DNA of 64,000 bases from Winogradskyella sp. (GCF_013213975.1 NZ_JABSST010000004.1:1-64000), one strand, 5' to 3'. Shown: positions 18,941-30,160, counted from the stretch's first letter. Translations and numbers: made by a program. The notes: a model not told the origin generated them from the letters alone.

Positions 18941-20064
18941 GTTTATTTAATGTATATCCGTTGTATGATGTAACTCCAGTTAAGGCCAAAGATGTCTATA
19001 TATATGACGACCAGGGACAATCGTATCTCGATCTTTATGGCGGTCATGCGGTTATTTCTATCGGGCATTCACATCCAAAATATGTCACTGCCATTACTAA
19101 TCAATTGGAACAATTAGGGTTTTACAGTAATTCTATAGTTAATCCTTTGCAGATAGAATTAGCTAATAAACTGAAAGTCGTTTCAGGATGTAATGACTAT
19201 GAATTATTTTTATGTAATTCTGGTGCAGAAGCTAATGAGAATGCATTGAAATTAGCGTCATTCCATACGCAAAAGTCAAAAGTTTTAGCGTTTAAAAATG
19301 GATTCCATGGTAGAACATCGGCAGCAGTTGCAGCAACGGATAACAGAAAAATTATATCTCCTTTGAATGCACAACAAAAGGTTGATTTCGTCGACCTAGG
19401 AGATTTAGAATCTGTAGAAGCTATCCTTAAACAGAACCAAACTTGTGCTATAATAGTTGAATGTATTCAAGGCGTTGGTGGATTAGATCAGAGTACTACA
19501 GCATTTTATCAAGGTTTAGAGCAATTATGTAAGACTTACAACACTTTATTAATTGCAGACGAAGTGCAATCTGGTTTTGGTAGAACTGGTGAATTCTTCG
19601 CCTTTCAAAAGCACAAGATCACTCCAGACATCATCTCAATAGCTAAAGGCATGGGTAATGGATTCCCTGTTGGCGGTATATTGATTTACTCTGAGATAAA
19701 AGCGTCATTCGGATTATTGGGAACAACTTTTGGAGGGAATCATTTAGCCTGTGCTGCAACTTTATCAGTATTGGAGGTTTTAGACCAACAACAATTAATG
19801 AATAATGCCACAGATATATCTGAATATTTTATGGAGCAGGCTAAGAAGCTTCCAAAACTTAAAGCTATAAAAGGGAGAGGTTTAATGTTAGGCTTAGAGT
19901 TCGATTTTCCGATTTCTGAATTACGAAAAACGCTCATTTTTAAACATCACATTTTTACAGGGAGCTCGAAGAACCCAAACCTTATTCGAATTTTACCGCC
20001 CTTAACGGTAAAGAAAAGCCATATAGATATGCTTATTGAAGCATTGCATTCAGAATTAAAATAA
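18937..20064 (+). CDS. argD: Acetylornithine (or succinylornithine) aminotransferase
   Basis: 375 aa class III aminotransferase; LYGGHAVISIGHSHP, LIADEVQSGFGRTGEFFAF. Confidence 0.95.
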   Translation: MSLFNVYPLYDVTPVKAKDVYIYDDQGQSYLDLYGGHAVISIGHSHPKYVTAITNQLEQLGFYSNSIVNPLQIELANKLKVVSGCNDYELFLCNSGAEANENALKLASFHTQKSKVLAFKNGFHGRTSAAVAATDNRKIISPLNAQQKVDFVDLGDLESVEAILKQNQTCAIIVECIQGVGGLDQSTTAFYQGLEQLCKTYNTLLIADEVQSGFGRTGEFFAFQKHKITPDIISIAKGMGNGFPVGGILIYSEIKASFGLLGTTFGGNHLACAATLSVLEVLDQQQLMNNATDISEYFMEQAKKLPKLKAIKGRGLMLGLEFDFPISELRKTLIFKHHIFTGSSKNPNLIRILPPLTVKKSHIDMLIEALHSELK

Positions 20065-20065
20065 T

Positions 20066-21001
20066 ATGAAACATTATACATCTATTTACGATATAGAAAA
20101 TCTACAGCAATGTATTGCTGACGCTAAGGCTCTTAAAAAAGATCCCTATGCTTTTGATGATTTAGGAAAGCATAAAACTTTGGTCATGCTCTTTTTCAAT
20201 TCAAGTTTGAGAACACGTTTAAGTACAGAAAAAGCAGCAAAGCATTTAGGTATGGATGTCATGGTTTTAAACATTGACAATGCCTGGAATTTAGAATTTG
20301 AAGATGGCACAATTATGAATCTCGATACTTCTGAACATATTAAAGAGGCAGCACAAGTGATCTCACAGTATGCAGACATTATTGCGGTCAGAGCATTCCC
20401 AACGTTGAAGGATAAGGACAAAGATGAATCTGAGCTTATACTCAGTAGTTTTAAATCTTATGCCACAGTTCCTATTGTAAATATGGAAAGTTCAACAGCA
20501 CATCCATTACAGGCATTAGCAGATGCCATTACAATTTCTGAATTAACTGAAGTTAAGAAACCTAAAGTTGTGCTCTCTTGGGCACCACATCCCAAAGCCT
20601 TACCACAGGCTGTAGCAAATTCATTTGTAAAGATGATGCAACAACTAGATATAGAGTTTGAAATTACGCATCCAGAAGGGTATGAGCTAAACCCTGAAAT
20701 TGTTAAGGATAGTAAAGTGAACTACAATCAAAACGAAGCTTTAAAGCATGCCGATTTTGTATATGTCAAGAATTGGAGCAGTTACAGCGATTATGGGAAG
20801 ATACTGACTGAAGATGCTGATTGGATGATGACTAAAGCTAAGTTAGGAGATGCCAAGTTTATGCACTGTTTGCCAGTAAGACGAAATGTTGTGGTAGAAG
20901 ATGCCGTTTTAGATAGTGCACAATCTGTGGTTATTGAGCAAGCTAACAATAGAACATATGCTGCGCAGATTGTATTAAAAAATATTTTAGAGAACCTTTA
21001 A
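20066..21001 (+). CDS. argF': N-acyl(acetyl/succinyl)ornithine carbamoyltransferase
   Basis: 311 aa; SSLRTRLSTEKAAKHLGMDV, AHPLQALADAITI, FMHCLPVRRNVVVEDAV; resembles the AOTCase/SOTCase branch. Confidence 0.9.
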   Translation: MKHYTSIYDIENLQQCIADAKALKKDPYAFDDLGKHKTLVMLFFNSSLRTRLSTEKAAKHLGMDVMVLNIDNAWNLEFEDGTIMNLDTSEHIKEAAQVISQYADIIAVRAFPTLKDKDKDESELILSSFKSYATVPIVNMESSTAHPLQALADAITISELTEVKKPKVVLSWAPHPKALPQAVANSFVKMMQQLDIEFEITHPEGYELNPEIVKDSKVNYNQNEALKHADFVYVKNWSSYSDYGKILTEDADWMMTKAKLGDAKFMHCLPVRRNVVVEDAVLDSAQSVVIEQANNRTYAAQIVLKNILENL

Positions 21002-21002
21002 A

Positions 21003-21779
21003 ATGCAAACACTAAAAATCATAAAAATAGGTGGGAACATCATTGACGATCAAAAAGCATTATCTGACTTTTTAAAACAATTGGCAACACTAGAAGGTCC
21101 TAAAATTCTAGTACACGGTGGAGGTAAGTTGGCTTCCAAAATGACAGAGCGGTTAGAAGTGCCAGTTAAAATGCATAATGGCAGACGTATTACAGATGCA
21201 GAAACCCTAGATATTGTAACAATGGTGTACGCAGGAAAAATAAATAAAACAATCGTAGCACAGTTACAAGCCAATCAATGTAATGCTATTGGATTAACCG
21301 GATCTGATGGTAATACTATTATTACTGAAAAAAGAGCAATCAATCAGATAGATTTTGGGTTTGTTGGAGATGTTAAGGCTGTGAATACGGATAGTCTAGA
21401 CTTACTAATAGATAACAAAATTACCCCTGTTTTTTGCGCTATAACTCATGATAAAAAAGGACAACTACTTAATACCAATGCAGACACAATTGCTTCTGAA
21501 TTAGCCATTGCATTTTCCAAAAATTTCAGAACGGAATTGTATTACTGTTTTGAAAAAAATGGCGTTTTAAAGGACGTTTCAGATAATGATTCTGTAATTG
21601 AAACTATAGATGCTAAGTACTATCAAAAACTAATTGAAGAGCATATAATAGCTGATGGCATGTTGCCTAAGCTCACCAATTGTTTTAATGCTATTGAAAA
21701 AAATGTGAGTAAGGTTTGTGTTGGCAAGCCTAGTATGCTATTTCAATCAGATTCAATTTATACAACACTTATAAAATGA
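21003..21779 (+). CDS. argB: N-acetyl(succinyl)glutamate kinase
   Basis: 258 aa amino acid kinase; IKIGGNIIDD, LVHGGGKLAS, GLTGSDGNTI. Confidence 0.94.
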   Translation: MQTLKIIKIGGNIIDDQKALSDFLKQLATLEGPKILVHGGGKLASKMTERLEVPVKMHNGRRITDAETLDIVTMVYAGKINKTIVAQLQANQCNAIGLTGSDGNTIITEKRAINQIDFGFVGDVKAVNTDSLDLLIDNKITPVFCAITHDKKGQLLNTNADTIASELAIAFSKNFRTELYYCFEKNGVLKDVSDNDSVIETIDAKYYQKLIEEHIIADGMLPKLTNCFNAIEKNVSKVCVGKPSMLFQSDSIYTTLIK

Positions 21780-22837
21780 TAAAGACATTAACCAAAGATG
21801 CTATTGCCTTATTGAAGCAATTAATTGAGACTCCATCGTTTTCATCACAAGAAGGTGATACAGCGGTATTGATTGAGCAGTGGTTTATAAATCATAAGAT
21901 TCCATTTAAAAGGCAAGCACATAACGTTTGGACTTTCAATAAATACTTCGATGACAGTAAACCGACACTTCTTTTAAATTCCCATCATGACACGGTTAAA
22001 CCAAACAACGGTTATACTAAAGATCCGTTTCAAGCTATAGTAGAAGGGGATAAATTATATGGCTTAGGAAGTAATGATGCTGGAGGATGTTTGGTGTCGC
22101 TACTAGCAACTTTTACATATTTCTATGAAAATAGAAACCTCAACTATAATCTTGTTATTGTGGCTTCAGCAGAAGAGGAAAGTAGTGGTCCAAATGGATT
22201 AAACAGTATGTTACCTGTGATTCCAAAAATTGATGTTGCCATTGTTGGTGAACCGACCTTAATGCAGCTTGCTGTTGCAGAAAAGGGCTTGGTGGTTTTT
22301 GACGCCAAAGTAAAAGGTACTGCAAGTCATGCAGCACATCCAAATGACGATAATGCCATTTATAATACCATCGATGTATTAAAGTGGTTTCAAGAGTTTA
22401 AGTTCGATAAAAAGTCACTTGTTCTTGGAGATGTTAAAATGACTGTCACTCAAATCAATGCTGGCAAACAGCATAATGCCGTACCGTCAGAGGTTGATTT
22501 GGTTGTTGATGTTCGTGTTAATGATAGGTATAGTAATGCCGAGATTGCTGAGATACTTAAGCAGAAGTCTCCTTGTACTAGCATTGAAGCGCGAAGTTTG
22601 AGATTAAATTCATCGGCAATTCCGATTCATCATGAGTTGGTGAAAGCTGGAATAAAATTAGGTAGAGAGACTTATGGGTCACCTACCTTGTCCGATCAAG
22701 CCGTATTAAGCTGTCCATCTCTGAAATTAGGTCCAGGTGATAGCACACGTTCTCATACAGCAGACGAGTATATTTATATATCGGAAATTGAAGAAGGTAT
22801 AGATATCTATATAAAAATGTTAAATCAGGTATTATGA
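21776..22837 (+). CDS. argE: M20 family N-acylornithine/N-acylcitrulline deacylase
   Basis: 353 aa; LLNSHHDTVKP, GLGSNDAGGCLVS, ASAEEESSGPNG. Confidence 0.9.
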   Translation: MIKTLTKDAIALLKQLIETPSFSSQEGDTAVLIEQWFINHKIPFKRQAHNVWTFNKYFDDSKPTLLLNSHHDTVKPNNGYTKDPFQAIVEGDKLYGLGSNDAGGCLVSLLATFTYFYENRNLNYNLVIVASAEEESSGPNGLNSMLPVIPKIDVAIVGEPTLMQLAVAEKGLVVFDAKVKGTASHAAHPNDDNAIYNTIDVLKWFQEFKFDKKSLVLGDVKMTVTQINAGKQHNAVPSEVDLVVDVRVNDRYSNAEIAEILKQKSPCTSIEARSLRLNSSAIPIHHELVKAGIKLGRETYGSPTLSDQAVLSCPSLKLGPGDSTRSHTADEYIYISEIEEGIDIYIKMLNQVL

Positions 22838-24108
22838 AACTCTGGGAAAAAGGATTTACAATCGATAGAAAAATAGAACAATTTACTGTTGGCAATGATA
22901 GGGAAATTGATCTGCATATCGCCAAATATGATGTACAAGCATCTTTGGCACATGCTGTTATGTTAGAGTCTATAGGAATTTTAAACTCTAAAGAACTCGA
23001 ACAATTGAAAAATGGCTTAGAAGGAATTTCAAATGCAATCGAAAACGGTGAATTTATAATAGAAGACACCTTTGAGGATGTGCATTCTAAAATCGAATAC
23101 GAACTCACAAAAACTTTGGGAGATGTTGGTAAAAAAATTCACACAGCACGTTCCAGAAACGATCAAGTTTTAGTGGCTTTACAGTTGTATTATAAAAATA
23201 GTTTAAAGGAGATTAATAAAAGAGTCAAAGAGCTATTTGATACACTATTAAACTTGGCGGCTACACATAAAGATGCAGTATTGCCTGGCTATACGCACTT
23301 ACAAGTTGCCATGCCATCGTCTTTTGGACTTTGGTTTTCTTCTTATGCTGAACTTTTGATTGATGATGTGCATGTATTAAATGCCGTTGAAAAAATTGTA
23401 GATCAAAATCCCTTAGGATCGGCAGCAGGATATGGAAGTTCATTCCCAATTGATAGAAATTTAACCACTAAAGAACTTCAATTTTCAACCTTAAAGTATA
23501 ATGTTGTCGCAGCACAATTAAGTCGAGGAAAAAGTGAACGATCTATCGCTAGCGCTTTAGGTGGTTTAGCAAACACTCTGGCGCGTTTTGCAATGGATAT
23601 TTGCTTGTATATGAGCCAGAATTTTGGGTTTATTAGTTTTCCAGACGAACTCACAACAGGAAGTAGTATTATGCCACATAAGAAGAATCCTGATGTCTTT
23701 GAATTGATTAGAGGAAAATGCAATAAGATTCAAGCTTTACATACTGAAATGCTACTCATTACCAACAATTTACCTAGTGGTTACCATAGAGATTTTCAAT
23801 TGCTTAAAGAGCATATGATTAGTGCCTTTGAAGACCTTAAGAACATTTTGGATATTTTTAATTATGCAATTCAACAAATCATAGTTAAGGATGTAGACTT
23901 AACAGATGAAAAATATAAATATCTTTTTACTGTTGACAGTATTAATAACCTTGTGGTAGAAGGCATGTCCTTTAGACAGGCTTATCAAGAGATTGGTAGC
24001 CAAGTACAAAACGATACTTATAAGCCAGATTTAGGTAAACCACATACACATATTGGCAGTATGGGTAATTTATGTTTAGATGAAATACGAGCTAAGTATC
24101 CAAAATAA
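22834..24108 (+). CDS. argH: Argininosuccinate lyase
   Basis: 424 aa; THTARSRNDQV-type motif (IHTARSRNDQVLVAL), TTGSSIMPHKKNPDVFE. Confidence 0.96.
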   Translation: MKLWEKGFTIDRKIEQFTVGNDREIDLHIAKYDVQASLAHAVMLESIGILNSKELEQLKNGLEGISNAIENGEFIIEDTFEDVHSKIEYELTKTLGDVGKKIHTARSRNDQVLVALQLYYKNSLKEINKRVKELFDTLLNLAATHKDAVLPGYTHLQVAMPSSFGLWFSSYAELLIDDVHVLNAVEKIVDQNPLGSAAGYGSSFPIDRNLTTKELQFSTLKYNVVAAQLSRGKSERSIASALGGLANTLARFAMDICLYMSQNFGFISFPDELTTGSSIMPHKKNPDVFELIRGKCNKIQALHTEMLLITNNLPSGYHRDFQLLKEHMISAFEDLKNILDIFNYAIQQIIVKDVDLTDEKYKYLFTVDSINNLVVEGMSFRQAYQEIGSQVQNDTYKPDLGKPHTHIGSMGNLCLDEIRAKYPK

Positions 24109-24133
24109 AAAGCATCCGAAAGGATGCTTTTTT
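24107..24133 (+). terminator. Rho-independent terminator of the arg operon
   Basis: AGCATCC-GAAA-GGATGCT plus TTTTTT. Confidence 0.85.
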
Positions 24134-24187
24134 GACCTACTAGAATTTATAGCCCTTACCCTAAAACAAAGACTAGTAGTACATTAT

Positions 24188-25654
24188 TTAGACACGTGGT
24201 AAATCGCTGTCATCTTTTAAAGGCAGATGAGATTCACCCATTAAATAGGCATCTACATGATGTGCAGCTTGGCGACCTTCTGAAATGGCCCAAACAATTA
24301 AGGATTGTCCACGACGCATATCTCCTGCAGCAAAAATACCTGGTACGTTTGTGGCATAATCTTTAGTTGTTGCTTGGATGTTAGTTCTAAAATCCATTTC
24401 TAACCCAAATTGTTCAGCTAAGGTGGTTTCTGATCCTGTAAAACCAAGCGCCAGTAAGGCCAAATCGCATTTCCATTCCTTTTCGGTGCCCTCAATTTCT
24501 TTAAGTTGTGGTCGTTCACCTTTGGTGAATAACCATTCAACTTCAACTGTTTTTAAACCTTTTAGATGGCCTTTACCATCGCCTAAAAATTCTTTGGTAG
24601 AAATACTAAAAAAGCGTTCTACACCTTCTTTGTGAGAAGAACTTGTTCTCAATTTCATTGGCCAATAAGGCCATGGTTGATGTGTAGGACGTCCTTCAGT
24701 AGGTTTGCTTAGAATTTCAAAATTAGTTACGGATTTAGCACCATGACGGTTAGAAGTCCCTATACAATCACTTCCAGTATCACCTCCACCAATCACAACT
24801 ACATCCTTACCTTCTGCTGAAATAATAGACTCGAAATCAGTTAAACCATCTACATATTGGTTGTTTAATTTCAAGAAGTCCATGGCTTGTATAACACCTT
24901 TTAAATCAGATCCTGGAATCGGGATACTGCGTCTTACAGTGGCACCACCACAAAGTACAATAGCATCATACTCATCCTTTAGTCTGTTAGCGTCGACATT
25001 CCCTCCAACATGAGCATTTGTCTTAAATACAATACCTTCTTCTTCTAAAATCTTAAGACGTCTATCGATGACATGTTTTTCCATTTTAAAATCAGGAATA
25101 CCATAGCGTAATAAGCCTCCAATCTTTTCATCACGTTCAAAAACAGTAACATTATGGCCAGCTCTGTTTAATTGTTGTGCTGCTGCTAATCCAGAAGGTC
25201 CAGAACCTACTACAGCCACTGATTTTCCGGTTCTTACTTTAGGTGGATTTGCAGCAATCCAACCTTCTTTGAAAGCTGTTTCGACAATATTTTTTTCAAT
25301 ATTCTCAATGGTCACAGGATCTTCATTAATACCTAAAACGCATGCTTCTTCACATGGTGCTGGACATAATCTGCCTGTGAATTCAGGGAAATTATTGGTT
25401 TTATGTAAAATTTCTGCGGCCTCTTTCCATTTTCCTTTATACACCTTATCATTAAAATCAGGAATTAAATTCCCAAGCGGACAACCACTATGGCAAAACG
25501 GAATACCGCAATCCATACAACGTGCTCCTTGATTTTTAAGCCCTTCTTCTTTTAGCGGAATCATAAATTCCTTATAGTCTTTTATGCGTTTTTCTGGAGC
25601 AATATAGCTTTCGTTTTCTCTCTCAAATTCTAAAAATCCTGTTACCTTTCCCAT
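24188..25654 (-). CDS. gltD: Glutamate synthase small subunit
   Basis: 488 aa; CMDCGIPFCHSGCPLGN, VVGSGPSGLAAAQQL, CPAPCEEACVLG. Confidence 0.96.
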   Translation of the reverse strand: MGKVTGFLEFERENESYIAPEKRIKDYKEFMIPLKEEGLKNQGARCMDCGIPFCHSGCPLGNLIPDFNDKVYKGKWKEAAEILHKTNNFPEFTGRLCPAPCEEACVLGINEDPVTIENIEKNIVETAFKEGWIAANPPKVRTGKSVAVVGSGPSGLAAAQQLNRAGHNVTVFERDEKIGGLLRYGIPDFKMEKHVIDRRLKILEEEGIVFKTNAHVGGNVDANRLKDEYDAIVLCGGATVRRSIPIPGSDLKGVIQAMDFLKLNNQYVDGLTDFESIISAEGKDVVVIGGGDTGSDCIGTSNRHGAKSVTNFEILSKPTEGRPTHQPWPYWPMKLRTSSSHKEGVERFFSISTKEFLGDGKGHLKGLKTVEVEWLFTKGERPQLKEIEGTEKEWKCDLALLALGFTGSETTLAEQFGLEMDFRTNIQATTKDYATNVPGIFAAGDMRRGQSLIVWAISEGRQAAHHVDAYLMGESHLPLKDDSDLPRV

Positions 25655-25657
25655 GAC

Positions 25658-28600
25658 TTAAGCTGTTTGTAATTGTTCTTCTTTCTCTAATCTTAATAAA
25701 GCTTGCTTATACTCTTCTGGAAGTATTTTTTTGAATTTTGGAAGTGTATTTTTCCAATCATCTAAAAGACGTCTAGCCAAAGGACTACCTGTCGCTAAAA
25801 AGTGGTTTTCAACCAACTGTTCTAGTTGAACTTGATCCTCTACTGTGCTAACCGGATCAATATTTAATTCAGAGGAATTGCAAAAAGATTCAAAAGTGTT
25901 ATCACTATCTAGAACGTAAGCTATACCTCCACTCATACCGGCTCCAAAATTGCGACCTACAGACCCCAAGATCACAGCAACACCGCCTGTCATGTATTCA
26001 CAACCATGATCTCCAATACCTTCTACTACTGCTTTGGCTCCTGAATTACGAACGCAAAAACGTTCACCGGCCTTACCGTTTATATAAACTTCTCCACTGG
26101 TTGCACCATATAATGTTACATTACCTGTAATGATATTTTCCTCAGGTACAATCGTACATTCTTTAGGTACTTTAATGATCAACTTACCTCCAGATAAACC
26201 TTTTCCTAGATAATCATTGGTATTACCATGAACAGTCATACTTACGCCTTTAGTAGTAAAGGCTCCAAAACTTTGACCGGCAGATCCTGTAAAGTCAATA
26301 TTAATAGTGTCTTCTGGTAAGCCATTAGCACCATATATTTTAGAGATTTCATTGCTCACAATCGCACCCACCGCACGGTCTATATTGGTGATAGGTAACT
26401 CTAAATCTGTGCGCTGTCTTCTAAACAAAGCCTGGTGTGCTTGACGTATTATTTTAAAATCTAAATGCGTTTCTAGATTATGATCTTGTGTATCAGTATT
26501 GTAAAGTTTTACATCTTCTGAAACCTCTACTTTGTGCAGTATTGGTGTTAGATCAATACCAGAAGCCTTGTAATGTTCAATGGCTTTATTTCGGTTTAAT
26601 TTCTGAACCTGACCTACCATTTCATTCACTGTTCGGAAACCAAGTTTAGCCATGATTTCACGCAACTCTTGTGCTACAAAATACATGTAGTTAACAACAT
26701 GCTCTGGCTTGCCTTTAAATTTCTTTCTAAGTTCAGGATTCTGCGTTGCAATACCTACAGGACATGTATTTAAATGGCACACACGCATCATAATACATCC
26801 TGATGCCACAAGAGGAGCAGTAGCAAAACCAAATTCTTCAGCACCCAGTAAACAGGCGATGGCTACATCGCGACCGGTCTTTAATTGACCATCACATTCT
26901 AAAACTATTCGGTTACGTAGGTCATTCATAACCAAGGTTTGTTGTGCTTCTGCTATACCTAATTCCCAAGGTAAACCAGCATGACGCAAAGATGTTAAAG
27001 GAGACGCTCCTGTTCCACCGTCAAAGCCAGAAATAAGAATGACATCTGCTTTGGCTTTTGCAACACCAGCAGCAACAGTTCCAACACCAACTTCTGATAC
27101 TAATTTTACATTAATACGTGCTGCTCTATTTGCAGATTTAGCATCATATATTAATTGTGATAAATCTTCAATAGAGTAAATATCGTGATGTGGTGGCGGC
27201 GAAATAAGTCCTACATAGGGAGTTGAATTTCTCGTTTTCGCAATTTCACGATTAACTTTTGGGCCAGGCAATTGACCACCTTCTCCAGGTTTTGCTCCTT
27301 GTGCAATTTTTATTTGAATTTCGTTAGCATTGGTCAGGTAATTTGAAGTGACTCCAAATCGACCCGATGCAATCTGCTTTATAGCAGAGTTTCTCCAGTC
27401 TCCTTGAGAACTTTTATAGAAGCGTTCTTGATCCTCACCGCCTTCTCCAGAATTGGATTTACCACCAATTCTATTCATGGCTACGGCTAAATTCTCATGC
27501 GCTTCTTTACTAATAGACCCATAAGACATAGCTCCAGTTTTAAAGCGCTTTACAATTTCTGTCCATGGCTCAACTTCATCAAGAGGAATTGGGTCAAATT
27601 GATCAAACTCAAAGAGACCTCTGATGGTCATTAAATGTTTAGATTGATCATTAACGAGTTGAGAGTATTCTTTATAAGTCGTAGCTTTATTTGTGCGAAC
27701 TGCCTCTTGGAGTTTTGCTACAGTAAGCGGATTGAACATATGTTTTTCCTGACCTCGACGCCAACGGTAATCTCCACCAACTTGGATATCAATATGTGTG
27801 TCGTCCTTTTGAAATGCTTTACGATGACGTTTTACAATTTCTTGTTCAATTTCTCTTAAGCCAACACCTTGAATTCGTGTTGGTGTATTAGGAAAATACT
27901 TCTGAACAGTTGCTGTATTTATTCCAATACATTCAAACAATTGAGAGGCGCGATACGAATTTAAGGTTGAGATACCAATCTTATTCATCACCTTTAAAAT
28001 ACCCTTTCCAATGGCCTTATTGTAGTTTTTAATTGCTGTTAAATATTCTAAATCAGTGACGTCCTTGCTGTTAATTTGTTCCTGAACAATCTCGTTAACG
28101 ATGTAAGGGTTAATTGCGCTTGCGCCAAAACCAAATAATAATGCAAAGTGATGAACCTCGCGTGGTTCTGCCGATTCGATGATGATGCTTACCTGTGAGC
28201 GTTTTCCTAATTTATGTAGCGCGTGATTAACATAAGAGCAAGCTAATAACGCTGGAATAGGTGCTTGATTTTCATTAACATAACGGTCAGACAAAATAAT
28301 GATATTAGTACCATCGTCAATGGCTTTTGAAGCTTGCGCAATAAGATTCTCAAGAGCAACTTCTAATTCATTTAGACCTTTACTAACTTCATACAGCATT
28401 GAAATTGAAGTGACCTGAAAATCTGGATTAGAGTCAAAATTTCTGATCTTGTCTAAATCATGTTTAGAAATGACAGGATTTTGAATTTTCAGTTTCTTAC
28501 AATGAGTTGCATTGATATCAAATAGGTTAACATCACTTCCAAGGGTTAAACTAATATCAGTAATCAATTCTTCTCTAATACCATCTAATGGTGGATTTGT

Positions 28601-30160
28601 AACCTGAGCAAAGAGCTGTTTAAAATAATTGTAGACTAATTGTGGACGTTCAGATAATACCGCAATTGGCGCATCGCTACCCATGGATCCAATAGGTTCT
28701 TTACCTAGTTGCGCCATTGGTCTGATGATGGTATTTAAATCCTCTCGGGTGTAACCAAAGACTATTTCTCGCTTTTTTAAATCTATTTCATCATATAATA
28801 TTGGCCCTTTCTTCGCAGAAATATCCTTTAAGTGAACTAAGTTTTTATTGAGCCACTGTCTATAAGGGTATTTAGATGCTATTTCTTCTTTTATTTCCTC
28901 ATCATTTACAATTCTTCCCTTATTCATGTCTACCAAGAACATCTTCCCTGGTTCTAGCCTTCCATGAAATTCAACGTTCTCTGGTTTAATATCAACTACA
29001 CCTGTTTCTGAGGACATGATAACATTTCCACTTTTTGTAACGGTATAGCGCGATGGACGTAGACCGTTTCTATCCAGAACTGCTCCGATGTAATTACCAT
29101 CTGTGAATGGTATAGAAGCTGGGCCATCCCATGGTTCCATTAAGCAAGAATTATACTCGTAGAATGCGCGTTTAGCATCAGACATATTTGGGTTTTTTTC
29201 CCAAGCTTCTGGAACAAGCATCATCATTGCTTCTGGCAAAGAACGCCCTGTCATTAAGAGTAATTCTACAACCATGTCTAAGGTTGCTGAATCCGACTTA
29301 CCTTTTAAAATGGTCGGTATAACTCTTTTAATGTCATCACCAAACGCCTCACTCCGCATAATTTCTTCGCGTGAAAACATTCGAGAGACATTTCCTCTAA
29401 GGGTGTTAATCTCACCATTATGACATATGTATCTGAATGGTTGAGCCAAATCCCACGTTGGGAAGGTGTTGGTTGAGAAACGTTGGTGTACAAGTGCTAA
29501 CCTGGTATCTAATGCCGAATTAAAGAGATCTAGATAATATTCGTTGATGTGCTCTGGCTTTAATAATCCCTTATAAATGATAATTTTTGTTGACAAACTA
29601 GGAACATAAAAGACTTTAGATTCTGAAAGTTTAGAATTATAAATAGTGTGTTCTGTAATTTTACGTGCAGCAAAAAGTTTTAAATTAAACGCTTTGTCGG
29701 TTTGTTCTGGGTGAGACTTGCCAATGAATATTTGTTTAACAAACGGTTCTGTAGATTTGGCAATTTCACCGAGAATTTTACTGTTTACAGGAACATCTCT
29801 CCAGCCAAATAATTTTAGTCCTTGATTAGCGATTTCTTTTTCAAAAACATCAATACAAAATTGACGTTGATTTTCTTTTCTTGGTAAGAACACATTACTT
29901 ACTGCGTATTGCCCTGGTTTCGGCAACTCGAATTCGCAAAAAATCTTAAAAAACTTATGTGGAATATCAATTAAAATTCCAGCACCATCTCCAGTAACAC
30001 CATCCGAACTAACTGCACCACGATGTTCTAATTTCACTAAAATTTCTAACGCTTTGTGTATGATATCATTTGAACGTTTTCCAGTAAGGCTACAAATAAA
30101 ACCAGCACCACAATTATCATGTTCAAATTCGGGCAAATAAAGACCTTGTTTCTTCAGCAT
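25658..30160 (-). CDS. gltB: Glutamate synthase large subunit
   Basis: 1500 aa; NCGAGFICS amidotransferase N-terminus, FMN domain, GXGXG C-terminal repeats. Confidence 0.97.
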   Translation of the reverse strand: MLKKQGLYLPEFEHDNCGAGFICSLTGKRSNDIIHKALEILVKLEHRGAVSSDGVTGDGAGILIDIPHKFFKIFCEFELPKPGQYAVSNVFLPRKENQRQFCIDVFEKEIANQGLKLFGWRDVPVNSKILGEIAKSTEPFVKQIFIGKSHPEQTDKAFNLKLFAARKITEHTIYNSKLSESKVFYVPSLSTKIIIYKGLLKPEHINEYYLDLFNSALDTRLALVHQRFSTNTFPTWDLAQPFRYICHNGEINTLRGNVSRMFSREEIMRSEAFGDDIKRVIPTILKGKSDSATLDMVVELLLMTGRSLPEAMMMLVPEAWEKNPNMSDAKRAFYEYNSCLMEPWDGPASIPFTDGNYIGAVLDRNGLRPSRYTVTKSGNVIMSSETGVVDIKPENVEFHGRLEPGKMFLVDMNKGRIVNDEEIKEEIASKYPYRQWLNKNLVHLKDISAKKGPILYDEIDLKKREIVFGYTREDLNTIIRPMAQLGKEPIGSMGSDAPIAVLSERPQLVYNYFKQLFAQVTNPPLDGIREELITDISLTLGSDVNLFDINATHCKKLKIQNPVISKHDLDKIRNFDSNPDFQVTSISMLYEVSKGLNELEVALENLIAQASKAIDDGTNIIILSDRYVNENQAPIPALLACSYVNHALHKLGKRSQVSIIIESAEPREVHHFALLFGFGASAINPYIVNEIVQEQINSKDVTDLEYLTAIKNYNKAIGKGILKVMNKIGISTLNSYRASQLFECIGINTATVQKYFPNTPTRIQGVGLREIEQEIVKRHRKAFQKDDTHIDIQVGGDYRWRRGQEKHMFNPLTVAKLQEAVRTNKATTYKEYSQLVNDQSKHLMTIRGLFEFDQFDPIPLDEVEPWTEIVKRFKTGAMSYGSISKEAHENLAVAMNRIGGKSNSGEGGEDQERFYKSSQGDWRNSAIKQIASGRFGVTSNYLTNANEIQIKIAQGAKPGEGGQLPGPKVNREIAKTRNSTPYVGLISPPPHHDIYSIEDLSQLIYDAKSANRAARINVKLVSEVGVGTVAAGVAKAKADVILISGFDGGTGASPLTSLRHAGLPWELGIAEAQQTLVMNDLRNRIVLECDGQLKTGRDVAIACLLGAEEFGFATAPLVASGCIMMRVCHLNTCPVGIATQNPELRKKFKGKPEHVVNYMYFVAQELREIMAKLGFRTVNEMVGQVQKLNRNKAIEHYKASGIDLTPILHKVEVSEDVKLYNTDTQDHNLETHLDFKIIRQAHQALFRRQRTDLELPITNIDRAVGAIVSNEISKIYGANGLPEDTINIDFTGSAGQSFGAFTTKGVSMTVHGNTNDYLGKGLSGGKLIIKVPKECTIVPEENIITGNVTLYGATSGEVYINGKAGERFCVRNSGAKAVVEGIGDHGCEYMTGGVAVILGSVGRNFGAGMSGGIAYVLDSDNTFESFCNSSELNIDPVSTVEDQVQLEQLVENHFLATGSPLARRLLDDWKNTLPKFKKILPEEYKQALLRLEKEEQLQTA

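Noticed and set aside
22683-23108. 141-aa antisense ORF to argE/argH
   Set aside because: Lies opposite two well-supported essential CDS with overlapping coding frames; Ser/Leu/Ile-rich translation typical of antisense artefacts.
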